Below the pieces are notes generated by a model that saw nothing but the letters and a program-made list of their open reading frames with translations, was not told where the DNA came from and ran no database searches. From Leptolinea tardivitalis (GTDB lineage Bacteria > Chloroflexota > Anaerolineae > Anaerolineales > Anaerolineaceae): a stretch of DNA of 64,000 bases. Position numbers and translations under genes: made by a program. The stretch covers positions 186,001-250,000 of the forward strand of contig NZ_BBYA01000010.1 of NCBI RefSeq assembly GCF_001050275.1, written 5' to 3'. Shown here piece after piece: positions 1-8,943 of the stretch. The first letter of the stretch is position 1, and every line of letters starts with the position of its first letter.

Positions 1-10
1 AGGTAGATTT

Positions 11-835
11 ATGAAACTTCAACTCACAAACGGCTACCGGCCTCGTTTTGACCAAATCTCTCGCATCCTTCAATACCTTCTTTTGCAAGGAGATAAGAAA
101 AAGATATCTCGGCTAGAGATTGTCACCTCCTTAGGTATTCCCGAAAATCAAGTTGAGAATTTGATCAGTATGATGACCGGATTTGGATTAGTGCATCCGC
201 GAGTCACTACACTTACCCCTTTTGGGAAAGCCATTATACAAGCCGATCCATATTTCGATAAAGAAGAAACCCTTTGGATCATTCACTACATCGTATCGAG
301 CAATCCAGAATGGGTTGTGTGGCATAGAATTATCAATACGGTACTCCCGTCTCAGGATCATTATTCGGTCGAACAAATAAGCACCCAGTATTTCTCAGAC
401 CTTGCCATTCATTTTTCCGAAAGAACCATATCCGAAAAATTACCGAAAGAGGTTGGATCGGTCTTTGCTGCTTATTCACGAAGTGAATTGTCTCGTTTGG
501 GAATTCTTGGGGTAGAAGGAACAGGCAATTTTATTAAATCCAATCCAATAGAAATACCAAATCTGGCTTTCCTTTTCTGTTTACTTTATTATCGCGACAA
601 ATATTCACCGGGATCTTCAGCAGTGAATACTGAAGATGTATGCCTGGCTGAAAACAGTCCCGGTAGAGTCATTAACTTACCCGAGTACCAGGTGCGAACG
701 ATATTAGGGAACCTACATAACGCTGGTTTGGTTCGGTTAGAGCAATTAGCCAACCTCGATCAAGTGCGATTATCGGATACATTGACGCAAGAAGATGTAT
801 TAGGACGAATATATGGGGGAAAAAATGCCAATTAG
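11..835 (+). CDS. DUF4007-like winged-helix protein of a BREX-like operon
   Basis: A 274-residue soluble protein. The segment around residues 68-105 (LTPFGKAI, then TLWIIHYIV and a following WVVWHRI) resembles the conserved core of DUF4007 proteins, which occur with phosphorothioation, Pgl and BREX-type defence genes. The N-terminal 65 residues look like a winged helix (SRLEIVTSLGIPENQVENL), and a second such segment lies near the C-terminus (LPEYQVRTILGNLHNAGLV), so DNA binding is likely. The start is the ATG at 11; its ribosome site is partly cut by the window edge, so more operon genes may lie upstream. It overlaps the next gene by about 11 bases, showing co-translation. The family call rests on motif memory only; a BrxA/BrxE-type DNA-binding role is the alternative. 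Confidence 0.55.
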   Translation: MKLQLTNGYRPRFDQISRILQYLLLQGDKKKISRLEIVTSLGIPENQVENLISMMTGFGLVHPRVTTLTPFGKAIIQADPYFDKEETLWIIHYIVSSNPEWVVWHRIINTVLPSQDHYSVEQISTQYFSDLAIHFSERTISEKLPKEVGSVFAAYSRSELSRLGILGVEGTGNFIKSNPIEIPNLAFLFCLLYYRDKYSPGSSAVNTEDVCLAENSPGRVINLPEYQVRTILGNLHNAGLVRLEQLANLDQVRLSDTLTQEDVLGRIYGGKNAN

Positions 836-1304
836 CGTGTTCGACGCCATAAGTCATCTGGAACAAGAACGTTATCGGGCGGTTGTTATACATACGGTTC
901 CAGAAAAGAGCCCTTCTATGTCTTTATTTTTCCAGAAGCTTTGTAAACAAGCGAATGGAAAGTACTTGGATTTATTGGAATTTTTTATTCAGTCCCCAGC
1001 TCTAAGTGAGAGTATCGATCGTTTCAGTCCTGAGAAATTCAGGGGCTTGTTGATTGAACAAAGCCAGGGCCGGTCATTGCTTGTCGTTGATCGAGCTGAC
1101 TTTTTGCTGGATACCTGGCGCAAATCGGAACGGCAGGATTTTTTCCGATTTATCAACAACCAATGGGATAGTTATAAAGATGGCATGAAAGCTAAACTCA
1201 TCATCGGGTTGCAAACGTCACAAGAAATTGAGGCGTTGAAAATACTCGATTCGAAAGACCAAAGTCGCATATTCCGGTTGCATGATTTCAATGATATAGG
1301 ATAG
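825..1304 (+). CDS. BrxF/BrxB-like small BREX protein
   Basis: A 159-residue protein between the DUF4007-like gene and brxC. It has a strong Walker B-like strand (RSLLVVDRADFLL, residues 83-95), followed by a sensor-like KLIIGLQTS. The place where a P-loop should sit (VIHTVPEKSPSMS, near residue 20) lacks GK[ST]. That is the look of the small degenerate NTPase-fold proteins BrxF (type 3) or BrxB (type 1) that precede BrxC. An ATG at 813 is possible, but the one at 825 has GGGGG five bases upstream and fits better. The gene overlaps the end of the preceding gene and lies 14 bases before brxC, so it belongs to the operon. Exact family is uncertain. Confidence 0.55.
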   Translation: MPISVFDAISHLEQERYRAVVIHTVPEKSPSMSLFFQKLCKQANGKYLDLLEFFIQSPALSESIDRFSPEKFRGLLIEQSQGRSLLVVDRADFLLDTWRKSERQDFFRFINNQWDSYKDGMKAKLIIGLQTSQEIEALKILDSKDQSRIFRLHDFNDIG

Positions 1305-1318
1305 GGGAGTTCTTCACT

Positions 1319-4300
1319 ATGACCAAGATTCGAGACATCGTACAAATAAACAGTGGGTACACCAGTTACGTCGATCTGTATGAGGATTACTACGACCTGG
1401 TAAAAAATCGCGGCCGTATGGAGCGTTATAAGCCGATCGCCGCTCATCGACAGGTTTTTGAAAAAATTGCCAATGTACTCAACCCTTTAGATCGCCGATT
1501 CTATTTCCTTTCAGGTAGTTATGGTACTGGTAAGTCCCATTTACTGTTAATGTTCGCAAATTATTTTGCCAATCCAAGTGATCTTCCTGAAATAGAAGCG
1601 TTTTTCAAGAATTATGAAACCGCCCAAAACGAAGTCCTTCTGAAACCGGGAGAGTCGCTCAAGGAAAGAAAGGCTGCTTCGCTAAAGGAAGCCCGTAAAT
1701 CAGGTCGCTTTCTGGTTGCACTTTGCCGCTATAGTTTAAATCTTGATTTCGAAGGCGCAGTTTTAAGGGCCTTGGAAGAGGCTTTGCAGAAGGATGAATC
1801 GAATATCCTTTTGGATAGCCATTACCGAGAGGCTTTACGTCGGATCAAAGATTGGGAATCGCGACGGAATGAAACGCGTTTTTTCTCGGATCTTGAAGCT
1901 GTTATCAGTCGCTTATATCCAGATTGGACTGTCAATGATCTGATCGATGGTTTGGAAAAGTATGATGAGCAAGCGCTAAAAGCATTCAAGAGCTGCTTCC
2001 AGTCGGTTACTGATTCGGAATTTGCATATAAGAAAGACAATCTTCGTGACATTATTTCGGATTTCTTGAAAAATCCCGAATTCAAGGAACGTTACAAGGG
2101 TATCGTGTTCCTGTATGATGAATTTGGCGCGGCCATCGACGCCAACCTGGTCAATTACACGACTTTACTTGACTTTGCTCAATACTGCGCCAATTCTACT
2201 CTCGACAAAGGGGGAACAGTCGTCTTTATTGGTACCGGTCATAAAGCTTTCCGCAATCACGGCCAGATTGGGGACTTGAATGCAGAGACGTTAGAGGCGC
2301 GGGTCTCTGAAATTGGCCTGCAAACGCAAGGGATGGAAGACATTATTGCCGCAATCGTCCAACCGAAAAAAGATTCACCAGAGTGGATGCAACAAGTCCA
2401 ATCGCAATCCGGTAAATTCACCTGGTTCTCCAGTGAGTGTAATCGACTGCATTTATTCAATTGGCTGCCGGCGCCAAAGATAAAGAACAATATCATTCAG
2501 AACATCTATCCCATGCACCCGCTGGCAACTTTTGCACTCCTTCGACTTGCCGGTGAAGCCGGTTCTGATAACCGATCTGTATTTAAGTTTTTTGCTCCTG
2601 AATTTGAAACGGGTGAGCAAGGGTGGGTCAATGTACAGCCCAACTCTTATCCCTGGTTCTTGGAAAACAATGAAATTGTAAATCAAAGCAAACTGGCATT
2701 GTATACAGCCGATTTGCTGGTGGATTATTTCAAAGAAAGCCTGAAAGCCACCAACAGCCGTCTGGTTGACCGTGTAAAAAATGCAGTTATTAATTATGAG
2801 GCGACCATTCGGGAATTAAATGCCTATTTAGCCCGTAAATCGCAGCAGCAGTTATTTGAGGAAGCAGATGAACTCATGCTGCGCATCATCAAGGTGATGC
2901 TGGTCAATGAAATTGCCAGTACATCGGATGTAGCGATTGCCAATACTGCTCAGAATATTGAGTTCGCTTTGGAATTTGTTGCTCCTGACGAGAAAACTCA
3001 GGTCGAAGATCGTCTGAAACTTTTATGTGAAGCCGGCATTCTATTCAATAACCACGGCGTATATGAATTAGTGCGCGGCGACCGCAAAGACGTTCAGCGG
3101 CTTGTGGATCAATTCAAGTCCAATCCAGATAACCGTCCTACAAATTTGTTACAGAACTTTTTAGAGCTAAACCCATTACGGGGCGATGAGGTGTATCTTG
3201 AGGCTAAAGATTACAATGCTTCATTCAGCGAGGACAAGCGCTTGAAGGTGCTTTTTGCTACACCATCCATGCTTACCGAAAAACGCAGCATTAATGGAAA
3301 TTCAATTTCATTCTTTGCGGCGTTAGAGCAAGAACGCTTACAGACGGCTGGTGTGACCAATGGTTATGAAGGAGCCGCAGTTTTCGTCTATAGTGAAAAT
3401 GAAAACGACATCGATGCTGCGAAAAAAACTGTTGCTCAAAACAATCAACAGCGCGTAATGGTGGCTATTCCCCGTAATCCAATTAGCGTCTACGATGCGA
3501 TTTTCACGTTGAAAGCTCTCGAGAGCGATTGGTTCAAGAAACAGTCACAGAGTTTTAGCCCTTACGAAAAAGCGGAAGAGAAGAAAATTCGCGACGATGC
3601 TGCCAAAGCCCTGACTGATGCTAAAACGGATTATTTTACCAATGCAAAAGTATATTGGTTTGGTGTGAATGGGGTCGAGGTGCCGGTGCAAGAAAGTAAG
3701 CGCCACGATGCCGCAAACAGGATGATTCTCGAGCTTTATGGAAGTAAACGCAACACTTTTGGCCACAACGAATTTAACAAGGCACATATCAACTTATCTG
3801 GTCAAGTCCGCGCCATATTCAAAGAAGCTGGGGATATACTTTGCGACCTCTCACAACCCATCCGGGTCAATTGGTCCTGGCCGGATAACCGCGGTGGAAC
3901 GAAATATCTACGCAAGTGCTTTGTAGATCACCAGGCTCTGAGAGTGTTAACCGTTGAGGGAGATACACGCTATTTAGAGGCTGAAAAGGATATCAATAAA
4001 TTCCGTACAGCCTTGCCGGCTTACGCAAAACTTCTAGAAAACCTCGCCGCACTTGAAGGGAAAGGGCAGACAAACCTTTTGCCGTTCCTCAAGCCGTTCT
4101 TTGAGGAGTACGGTCAAGGAGAAATTGCAGTTTCTTTGATGCTATTGCTAGCCCGGCGGTTCTATGGCGACAGCTTACGCTTTAAACGCGAGCCCAATAA
4201 TCTGACGGACATCCAATTTACAAGCACCGACGATATGCTCGCCCTGGTTCAGGGTCAATATCCCTCTGCGGTGATTCTTTTTGAACCGGTGAGCGCTGAG

Positions 4301-5434
4301 GATCAGACATATTTTGGCAAAATCACGCAAATATTCACGAATCAACCAGCGCCGGCAGGCAAAGTTTACACGATTGGTGAGGCTTATCAAGCCGCGGTCA
4401 ATTGGTGGGGTAGTCTTCCGATCATTGCTCGTTCCCTCGGTTTTTATACAGGGGACGAAAAGTCGTTAGCTGAAATATTCAGCCAGGCAAAAACCAAAGA
4501 CCCATTTCGGTTCATCAAGTATGACCTGATGGAAATGCTCGGTCAAGTGCCGGGTGAAACCCTTACCCCAGTTAAAATCACGCATATCGAAGTTCACTTG
4601 AAAGCTTTCAAAAGCACAGCAGAGACTATTCAAGCGAGCGTGGAGGAACAGATTTTGGGCCAGGTGGCGGATATCTTTGGATCGTCTTCTCATTTGGATG
4701 TCGATATCCAGGATGCTTTCAAGAATTGGCACAACGGATTGAGCAGCACCCAAAAGGATCCTTTTGGCACTTACCACAACAACGACAGCAAACCTTTGGT
4801 GAAATTTACAGCGTATGCCAACATCCGCGAGCTGCTGTTTAAGACGTTACCAGAGGCTTATTCGCTGGGAAGTGTGGATACCTGGATGTCTAATTTCGTT
4901 TCGACGTTGGTTCAACGAATTCAAAGTGGCAAAAAACATATCGAAACCAACGCGCCGCAAATCAGCCAGCTCAAAGTGGATTTCACGAACGATCTGTCCC
5001 AACATGGCAACCAGGTCACCTATCAGGGTGAACTCGTGCTGCATGCAGACACTGAGGATGGCCAGGGAGTCATTTATTATACAGAAGATGGTTCCGATCC
5101 TACCTCCAGCAAACAGCGGCAAAAACTGACCCCTGGAGACATTTTGACGATCAAGGGCAACCGCAAAGTCAAGTTGGTCGTTGCGGATGAAAAAGGGAAT
5201 TACACCGCAGTAAAGACAGTTGAAGCAATTGACGAACTGGAGAAATATAAGATCGTTCGGCCAGCGCAGAAAACTGCCTTCGACGAAACGATCACCTTTG
5301 TTTTTCCGAAGAACAAAGAAGCAGCCAGGATTACCATTCTGTCTATGCTTTCGGAATTGGCAGAATCGAGCCTTTATGCTGATAACGAATTCCGCCAGGC
5401 TGTTCTTCGCGCTTTAGACGAGATTGAAAAATAA
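1319..5434 (+). CDS. brxC: BREX P-loop ATPase BrxC
   Basis: A 1371-residue ATPase. A Walker A motif, GSYGTGKSH, is at residues 66-74, and a Walker B strand, IVFLYDEFG, near residue 265. The length, the very N-terminal P-loop and the position between a BrxB/F-like gene and pglX match BrxC/PglY, the large ATPase needed for BREX methylation and phage exclusion. Near residues 1235-1290 is a segment with YYTEDGSDPTSS that resembles the chitobiase/hexosaminidase C-terminal beta-sandwich (CHB_HEX_C type), unusual for an intracellular ATPase. The start ATG has GGGGAG nine bases upstream. Role in the complex (assembly with PglX and PglZ) is known for the family and inferred here. Confidence 0.8.
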   Translation: MTKIRDIVQINSGYTSYVDLYEDYYDLVKNRGRMERYKPIAAHRQVFEKIANVLNPLDRRFYFLSGSYGTGKSHLLLMFANYFANPSDLPEIEAFFKNYETAQNEVLLKPGESLKERKAASLKEARKSGRFLVALCRYSLNLDFEGAVLRALEEALQKDESNILLDSHYREALRRIKDWESRRNETRFFSDLEAVISRLYPDWTVNDLIDGLEKYDEQALKAFKSCFQSVTDSEFAYKKDNLRDIISDFLKNPEFKERYKGIVFLYDEFGAAIDANLVNYTTLLDFAQYCANSTLDKGGTVVFIGTGHKAFRNHGQIGDLNAETLEARVSEIGLQTQGMEDIIAAIVQPKKDSPEWMQQVQSQSGKFTWFSSECNRLHLFNWLPAPKIKNNIIQNIYPMHPLATFALLRLAGEAGSDNRSVFKFFAPEFETGEQGWVNVQPNSYPWFLENNEIVNQSKLALYTADLLVDYFKESLKATNSRLVDRVKNAVINYEATIRELNAYLARKSQQQLFEEADELMLRIIKVMLVNEIASTSDVAIANTAQNIEFALEFVAPDEKTQVEDRLKLLCEAGILFNNHGVYELVRGDRKDVQRLVDQFKSNPDNRPTNLLQNFLELNPLRGDEVYLEAKDYNASFSEDKRLKVLFATPSMLTEKRSINGNSISFFAALEQERLQTAGVTNGYEGAAVFVYSENENDIDAAKKTVAQNNQQRVMVAIPRNPISVYDAIFTLKALESDWFKKQSQSFSPYEKAEEKKIRDDAAKALTDAKTDYFTNAKVYWFGVNGVEVPVQESKRHDAANRMILELYGSKRNTFGHNEFNKAHINLSGQVRAIFKEAGDILCDLSQPIRVNWSWPDNRGGTKYLRKCFVDHQALRVLTVEGDTRYLEAEKDINKFRTALPAYAKLLENLAALEGKGQTNLLPFLKPFFEEYGQGEIAVSLMLLLARRFYGDSLRFKREPNNLTDIQFTSTDDMLALVQGQYPSAVILFEPVSAEDQTYFGKITQIFTNQPAPAGKVYTIGEAYQAAVNWWGSLPIIARSLGFYTGDEKSLAEIFSQAKTKDPFRFIKYDLMEMLGQVPGETLTPVKITHIEVHLKAFKSTAETIQASVEEQILGQVADIFGSSSHLDVDIQDAFKNWHNGLSSTQKDPFGTYHNNDSKPLVKFTAYANIRELLFKTLPEAYSLGSVDTWMSNFVSTLVQRIQSGKKHIETNAPQISQLKVDFTNDLSQHGNQVTYQGELVLHADTEDGQGVIYYTEDGSDPTSSKQRQKLTPGDILTIKGNRKVKLVVADEKGNYTAVKTVEAIDELEKYKIVRPAQKTAFDETITFVFPKNKEAARITILSMLSELAESSLYADNEFRQAVLRALDEIEK

Positions 5435-5476
5435 GCGATATCCTGGTAGGGTATCGGGCGATAAGGATGAAACAAC

Positions 5477-8400
5477 ATGCCAATGTATTACCACAACGAA
5501 ACGCTCTTCTCTGAAATTTACCTCGAAGAAATTACGCGCCAGACCGAAAACGCTGACGTCCTGGCGTCCTTGAAAGTTTTAGGGGAATACCGGGAATATG
5601 CCGATACCCACAACTTGCAATCCTGGAAAGAGTCCTATGTCCACGAGGTGCTTTCAGCGTTGGGATTTTTCGCTCAATTCAAGAGTGACCACATCACATA
5701 CCTGTTTCCGATGGGGAGCAGCGGAGCGGAGAACCCTCTTTCGTTGTGCTATGTTCTTTTGCCGGAAGATAACCTGGATAACACGACCATCGGCCGTAAT
5801 TGGGCTGAGAAAATTATCCGAGCGCTGCGAGCGAATGATCTTCAATGGGGTCTGCTCACCAATGGCAAGCAGTGGCGCATCTATCACCAGGATGAACCCA
5901 CGCCGTACGAAACCTATTTGGAAATCGATCTCGAAGCGATCCTGGCAGATAAAGCCAAAGAGGCTTATCAGATCTTCCACAAATTCATGAAGGCGGAGAA
6001 TTTCGCGATTCATGAAGATGGCAAGTGTCAGTTTGACCGCTTTAAGCAAGAATCTCAGGACAAAATAGATTACATCGAGAAGGAGCTGGCCAACGCTCTC
6101 AAGCAGCGTGAAGAGGGTGGCAAGGGTGTTCTTTCGGATCTCTGCATGGGCTATGTGGAAGAACTGCGCCGTCGCAAGGAAGGTGATCTGGACGACGAAG
6201 GTCTGCGTAAGAAGATTTACCATGGCGCGATGTTGTATATGTTCCGCTTGCTCTTTTTGTTCTATGCAGATGCGCGCCGGCTGCTGAGCGACGAGAACCA
6301 TGATTTGTTGTCGAAAGTGGAAAGCGAATGTCGTGTTCGCCATGATGGTATTGATTCGGGCGATCTTACTTTCCCTATCTGGGACAGCCTTGAACACATC
6401 TTTGTAGATATCGACCAGACCTACAATGGCGGCCTGTTCAGCCCGCAGGAAAGTGAGTTTACCCGCTTCCTGTCAGATACCCGGATAGGTGACTCTTACC
6501 TGGCAAATGTCATTTTCAACCTGACCACCTACCGAGAAAAGAACGGGCAGGAAAAACCCATCAGCTACCGCGACATGAGTGTGCGCCATCTTGGAACTTT
6601 GTATGAAGGCCTCCTTGAACACAAGTTATTTATTGCCAAAGAAGATACTGAAGTCAAGGTTGCCAAAAGCGTAGTTCAATTTATCCCTGTTTCACAGGGC
6701 GGAAAATTAGTTATTGGTCAGTATCTTCCGGTCGGATCAGTTTATTTCGCTGGAGACCCAAGCGAACGAAAATCCACCGGATCGTATTACACACCTGAAT
6801 ATATTGTTGATTACATCGTGCGCAATTCGGTCGGTGAAAAGCTGAAAGAATTAAAAGCGACTTTTCTGGTAAAAGAAAAAGAAAATCTTGAAGCATTTAC
6901 CCAGGCTGTTGATGAAGTTGAGCGCAGTTCTTTAGCATCTATGCTAGAAGAAAATGCTCTGGAGTTTATTCGTCATAAAGTACTTCAGCTTTCGGTTTTG
7001 GACCCAGCAATGGGTAGCGGTCATTTCTTAGTCAACGCGACTAATTTAATCGCAAACAGCATTACAGTTCTACTCAACGAATTTGAAATTGAAGGTCAGC
7101 TTCCAAGCGGAACAGCTTATTGGCGCCGTTGGGTGGTGGAAAACTGCATTTATGGCGTTGACCTAAATCCGTTAGCAGTAGAACTTGCCAAACTCTCCCT
7201 GTGGATTCTCTCGATGGCGAAAGATCAACCTCTATCTTTCCTTAAACATCATCTCAAATGTGGCAATTCGCTTGTGGGTGCCAGGCTAGATGATATTGGT
7301 AATTATCCTTTCACATCTAACAAAAATGAAGCCGGACAAATCTCGTTATTCGAGAGGGATCCTGATTATAAAGCTGCCGTAGAAAAAGCTATTTTAAGAT
7401 CACAGATGATCGCATCCCAAAGTTCTTCTGTGCGACATGAAGTAGAAGAAAAGAAAGTCTGGCTTGATGAAATAGAACAAATACTAGCTGGTTACAAAGC
7501 GATATGCAATGTACATACAGGATTGTTTTTCAACAATACTGCTGTAAGTGAAAATCAATACAAAATGATGGTTGATAGGAAAGATTTTTCTTTGGCTTTT
7601 TCATTAGAAAAAGACAGCCAATACTTTAATTGGGAATTGGAATTCCCATTGATATTTATGAATCAAAATGGTTTTAATTGTGTTATTGGAAATCCCCCTT
7701 ATCTTTTCACACGAAATGAAGGAATTGTTAAGGCAGAAAAAGATTATTTTTATTCCGCATTCAAAACTCAGAGCGATCAGTTAAATACATTTTGTCTATT
7801 CCTAGAGCAATGCTTTCATATTCTTAGGGAGAATGGTGCTCTGGGTTTTATTACGCCTAACAATTGGTTAACAATTTCTAGTTTTTCGTCGCTAAGAAAG
7901 TTTCTACTTGAAAGTGCAAATAATATCAAAATAGCAAATGTCTTAGAAAAAGTTTTCGAGTCCGCTAATGTAGATTCGGCAATCCTTATCTTTTCTAAAG
8001 GCAGAGAATATTCAGATAATGTTTCCATGGTTGAATTACAAAATGGGCAAGAAGTCTTTTCTGTATTAACAAACTCATCCACATTTGTGTCCCCAATGTT
8101 CATTTTCAATATCAGTATGCTAAAAAATAAGGGGAGTTCAGATCTTATTGAACACATAGAAAATGAAGCAAAACCACTTTCGAATTTCTGTATAGTATCT
8201 ACAGGCCTAAAAGCATACCAAACAGGAAAAGGCAAACCTCCTCAAGGTGATGGAGATAAGAAAGACCGGGTGTATCACTCAAATAGAAAATTAGACAATA
8301 CTTACGAAAGGTATTTAGAAGGCCGAGATGTAAAGAGATATCAATTAACATGGTCAGGTCAATATCTAAGTTATGGTAATTGGTTAGCAGAACCGCGACG

Positions 8401-8896
8401 ATCAGTTCCCTTTGATGGTGAAAGAATCTTGGTTCGGCAAATACCCTCAAAACCACCCTTTATGGTGCTTGGAACACTAGTAAATGAAAAATATTACAAT
8501 GATATAAACAGTATGGTTGTTTTCTCACCTATGAAGGGGGTGTCGTTAAAATTTATCCTGGGAGTTATAAACTCTAGGTTAATCTCCTATTGGTTTCAAA
8601 AAAAGTACGACAAATTACAACGAACCATTTTCCCTCAATTTAAGGTGAATGAATTAGGTTCCTTTCCTATTGTTTACGATAGCAATAACCAAAGCCACCA
8701 ACAAATTAAAACTCATATTGAGGTATTAGTAAGTAAGATGTTGGAATTATTAAGTGTTGAAAACATAATTATTGGTGAAGCTGAAAATGCCAATGTGTTT
8801 GAGGATGTTAGGTATATCAATCTTGAATTAGATAGATTAATTTACAAACTATATAACTTATCAACCAAAGACATTGAGGAGATAGAAAAGGATTAA
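5477..8896 (+). CDS. pglX: BREX adenine-specific DNA methyltransferase PglX
   Basis: An 1139-residue class I N6-adenine methyltransferase. SAM-binding motif I is DPAMGSGHF (from residue 509), and the catalytic motif IV is NPPY at 739-742 within VIGNPPYLF. The N-terminal 170 residues form a nuclease-like or type I R-subunit-like domain that is also found in the DUF4268 protein of this operon. The C-terminal 400 residues carry the target-recognition region. Base use changes inside the gene: the first 1.4 kb is near 50% GC, but from about 7300 to the end it is strongly AT-rich, as expected if the recognition region was exchanged. An AAGGA ribosome site lies nine bases before the ATG. In known BREX systems PglX marks self DNA. 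Confidence 0.88.
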   Translation: MPMYYHNETLFSEIYLEEITRQTENADVLASLKVLGEYREYADTHNLQSWKESYVHEVLSALGFFAQFKSDHITYLFPMGSSGAENPLSLCYVLLPEDNLDNTTIGRNWAEKIIRALRANDLQWGLLTNGKQWRIYHQDEPTPYETYLEIDLEAILADKAKEAYQIFHKFMKAENFAIHEDGKCQFDRFKQESQDKIDYIEKELANALKQREEGGKGVLSDLCMGYVEELRRRKEGDLDDEGLRKKIYHGAMLYMFRLLFLFYADARRLLSDENHDLLSKVESECRVRHDGIDSGDLTFPIWDSLEHIFVDIDQTYNGGLFSPQESEFTRFLSDTRIGDSYLANVIFNLTTYREKNGQEKPISYRDMSVRHLGTLYEGLLEHKLFIAKEDTEVKVAKSVVQFIPVSQGGKLVIGQYLPVGSVYFAGDPSERKSTGSYYTPEYIVDYIVRNSVGEKLKELKATFLVKEKENLEAFTQAVDEVERSSLASMLEENALEFIRHKVLQLSVLDPAMGSGHFLVNATNLIANSITVLLNEFEIEGQLPSGTAYWRRWVVENCIYGVDLNPLAVELAKLSLWILSMAKDQPLSFLKHHLKCGNSLVGARLDDIGNYPFTSNKNEAGQISLFERDPDYKAAVEKAILRSQMIASQSSSVRHEVEEKKVWLDEIEQILAGYKAICNVHTGLFFNNTAVSENQYKMMVDRKDFSLAFSLEKDSQYFNWELEFPLIFMNQNGFNCVIGNPPYLFTRNEGIVKAEKDYFYSAFKTQSDQLNTFCLFLEQCFHILRENGALGFITPNNWLTISSFSSLRKFLLESANNIKIANVLEKVFESANVDSAILIFSKGREYSDNVSMVELQNGQEVFSVLTNSSTFVSPMFIFNISMLKNKGSSDLIEHIENEAKPLSNFCIVSTGLKAYQTGKGKPPQGDGDKKDRVYHSNRKLDNTYERYLEGRDVKRYQLTWSGQYLSYGNWLAEPRRSVPFDGERILVRQIPSKPPFMVLGTLVNEKYYNDINSMVVFSPMKGVSLKFILGVINSRLISYWFQKKYDKLQRTIFPQFKVNELGSFPIVYDSNNQSHQQIKTHIEVLVSKMLELLSVENIIIGEAENANVFEDVRYINLELDRLIYKLYNLSTKDIEEIEKD

Positions 8897-8943
8897 TTCT
8901 AATCGGAATTTAGCACATTACAGAGAAGAGCCACTGATCAGAT

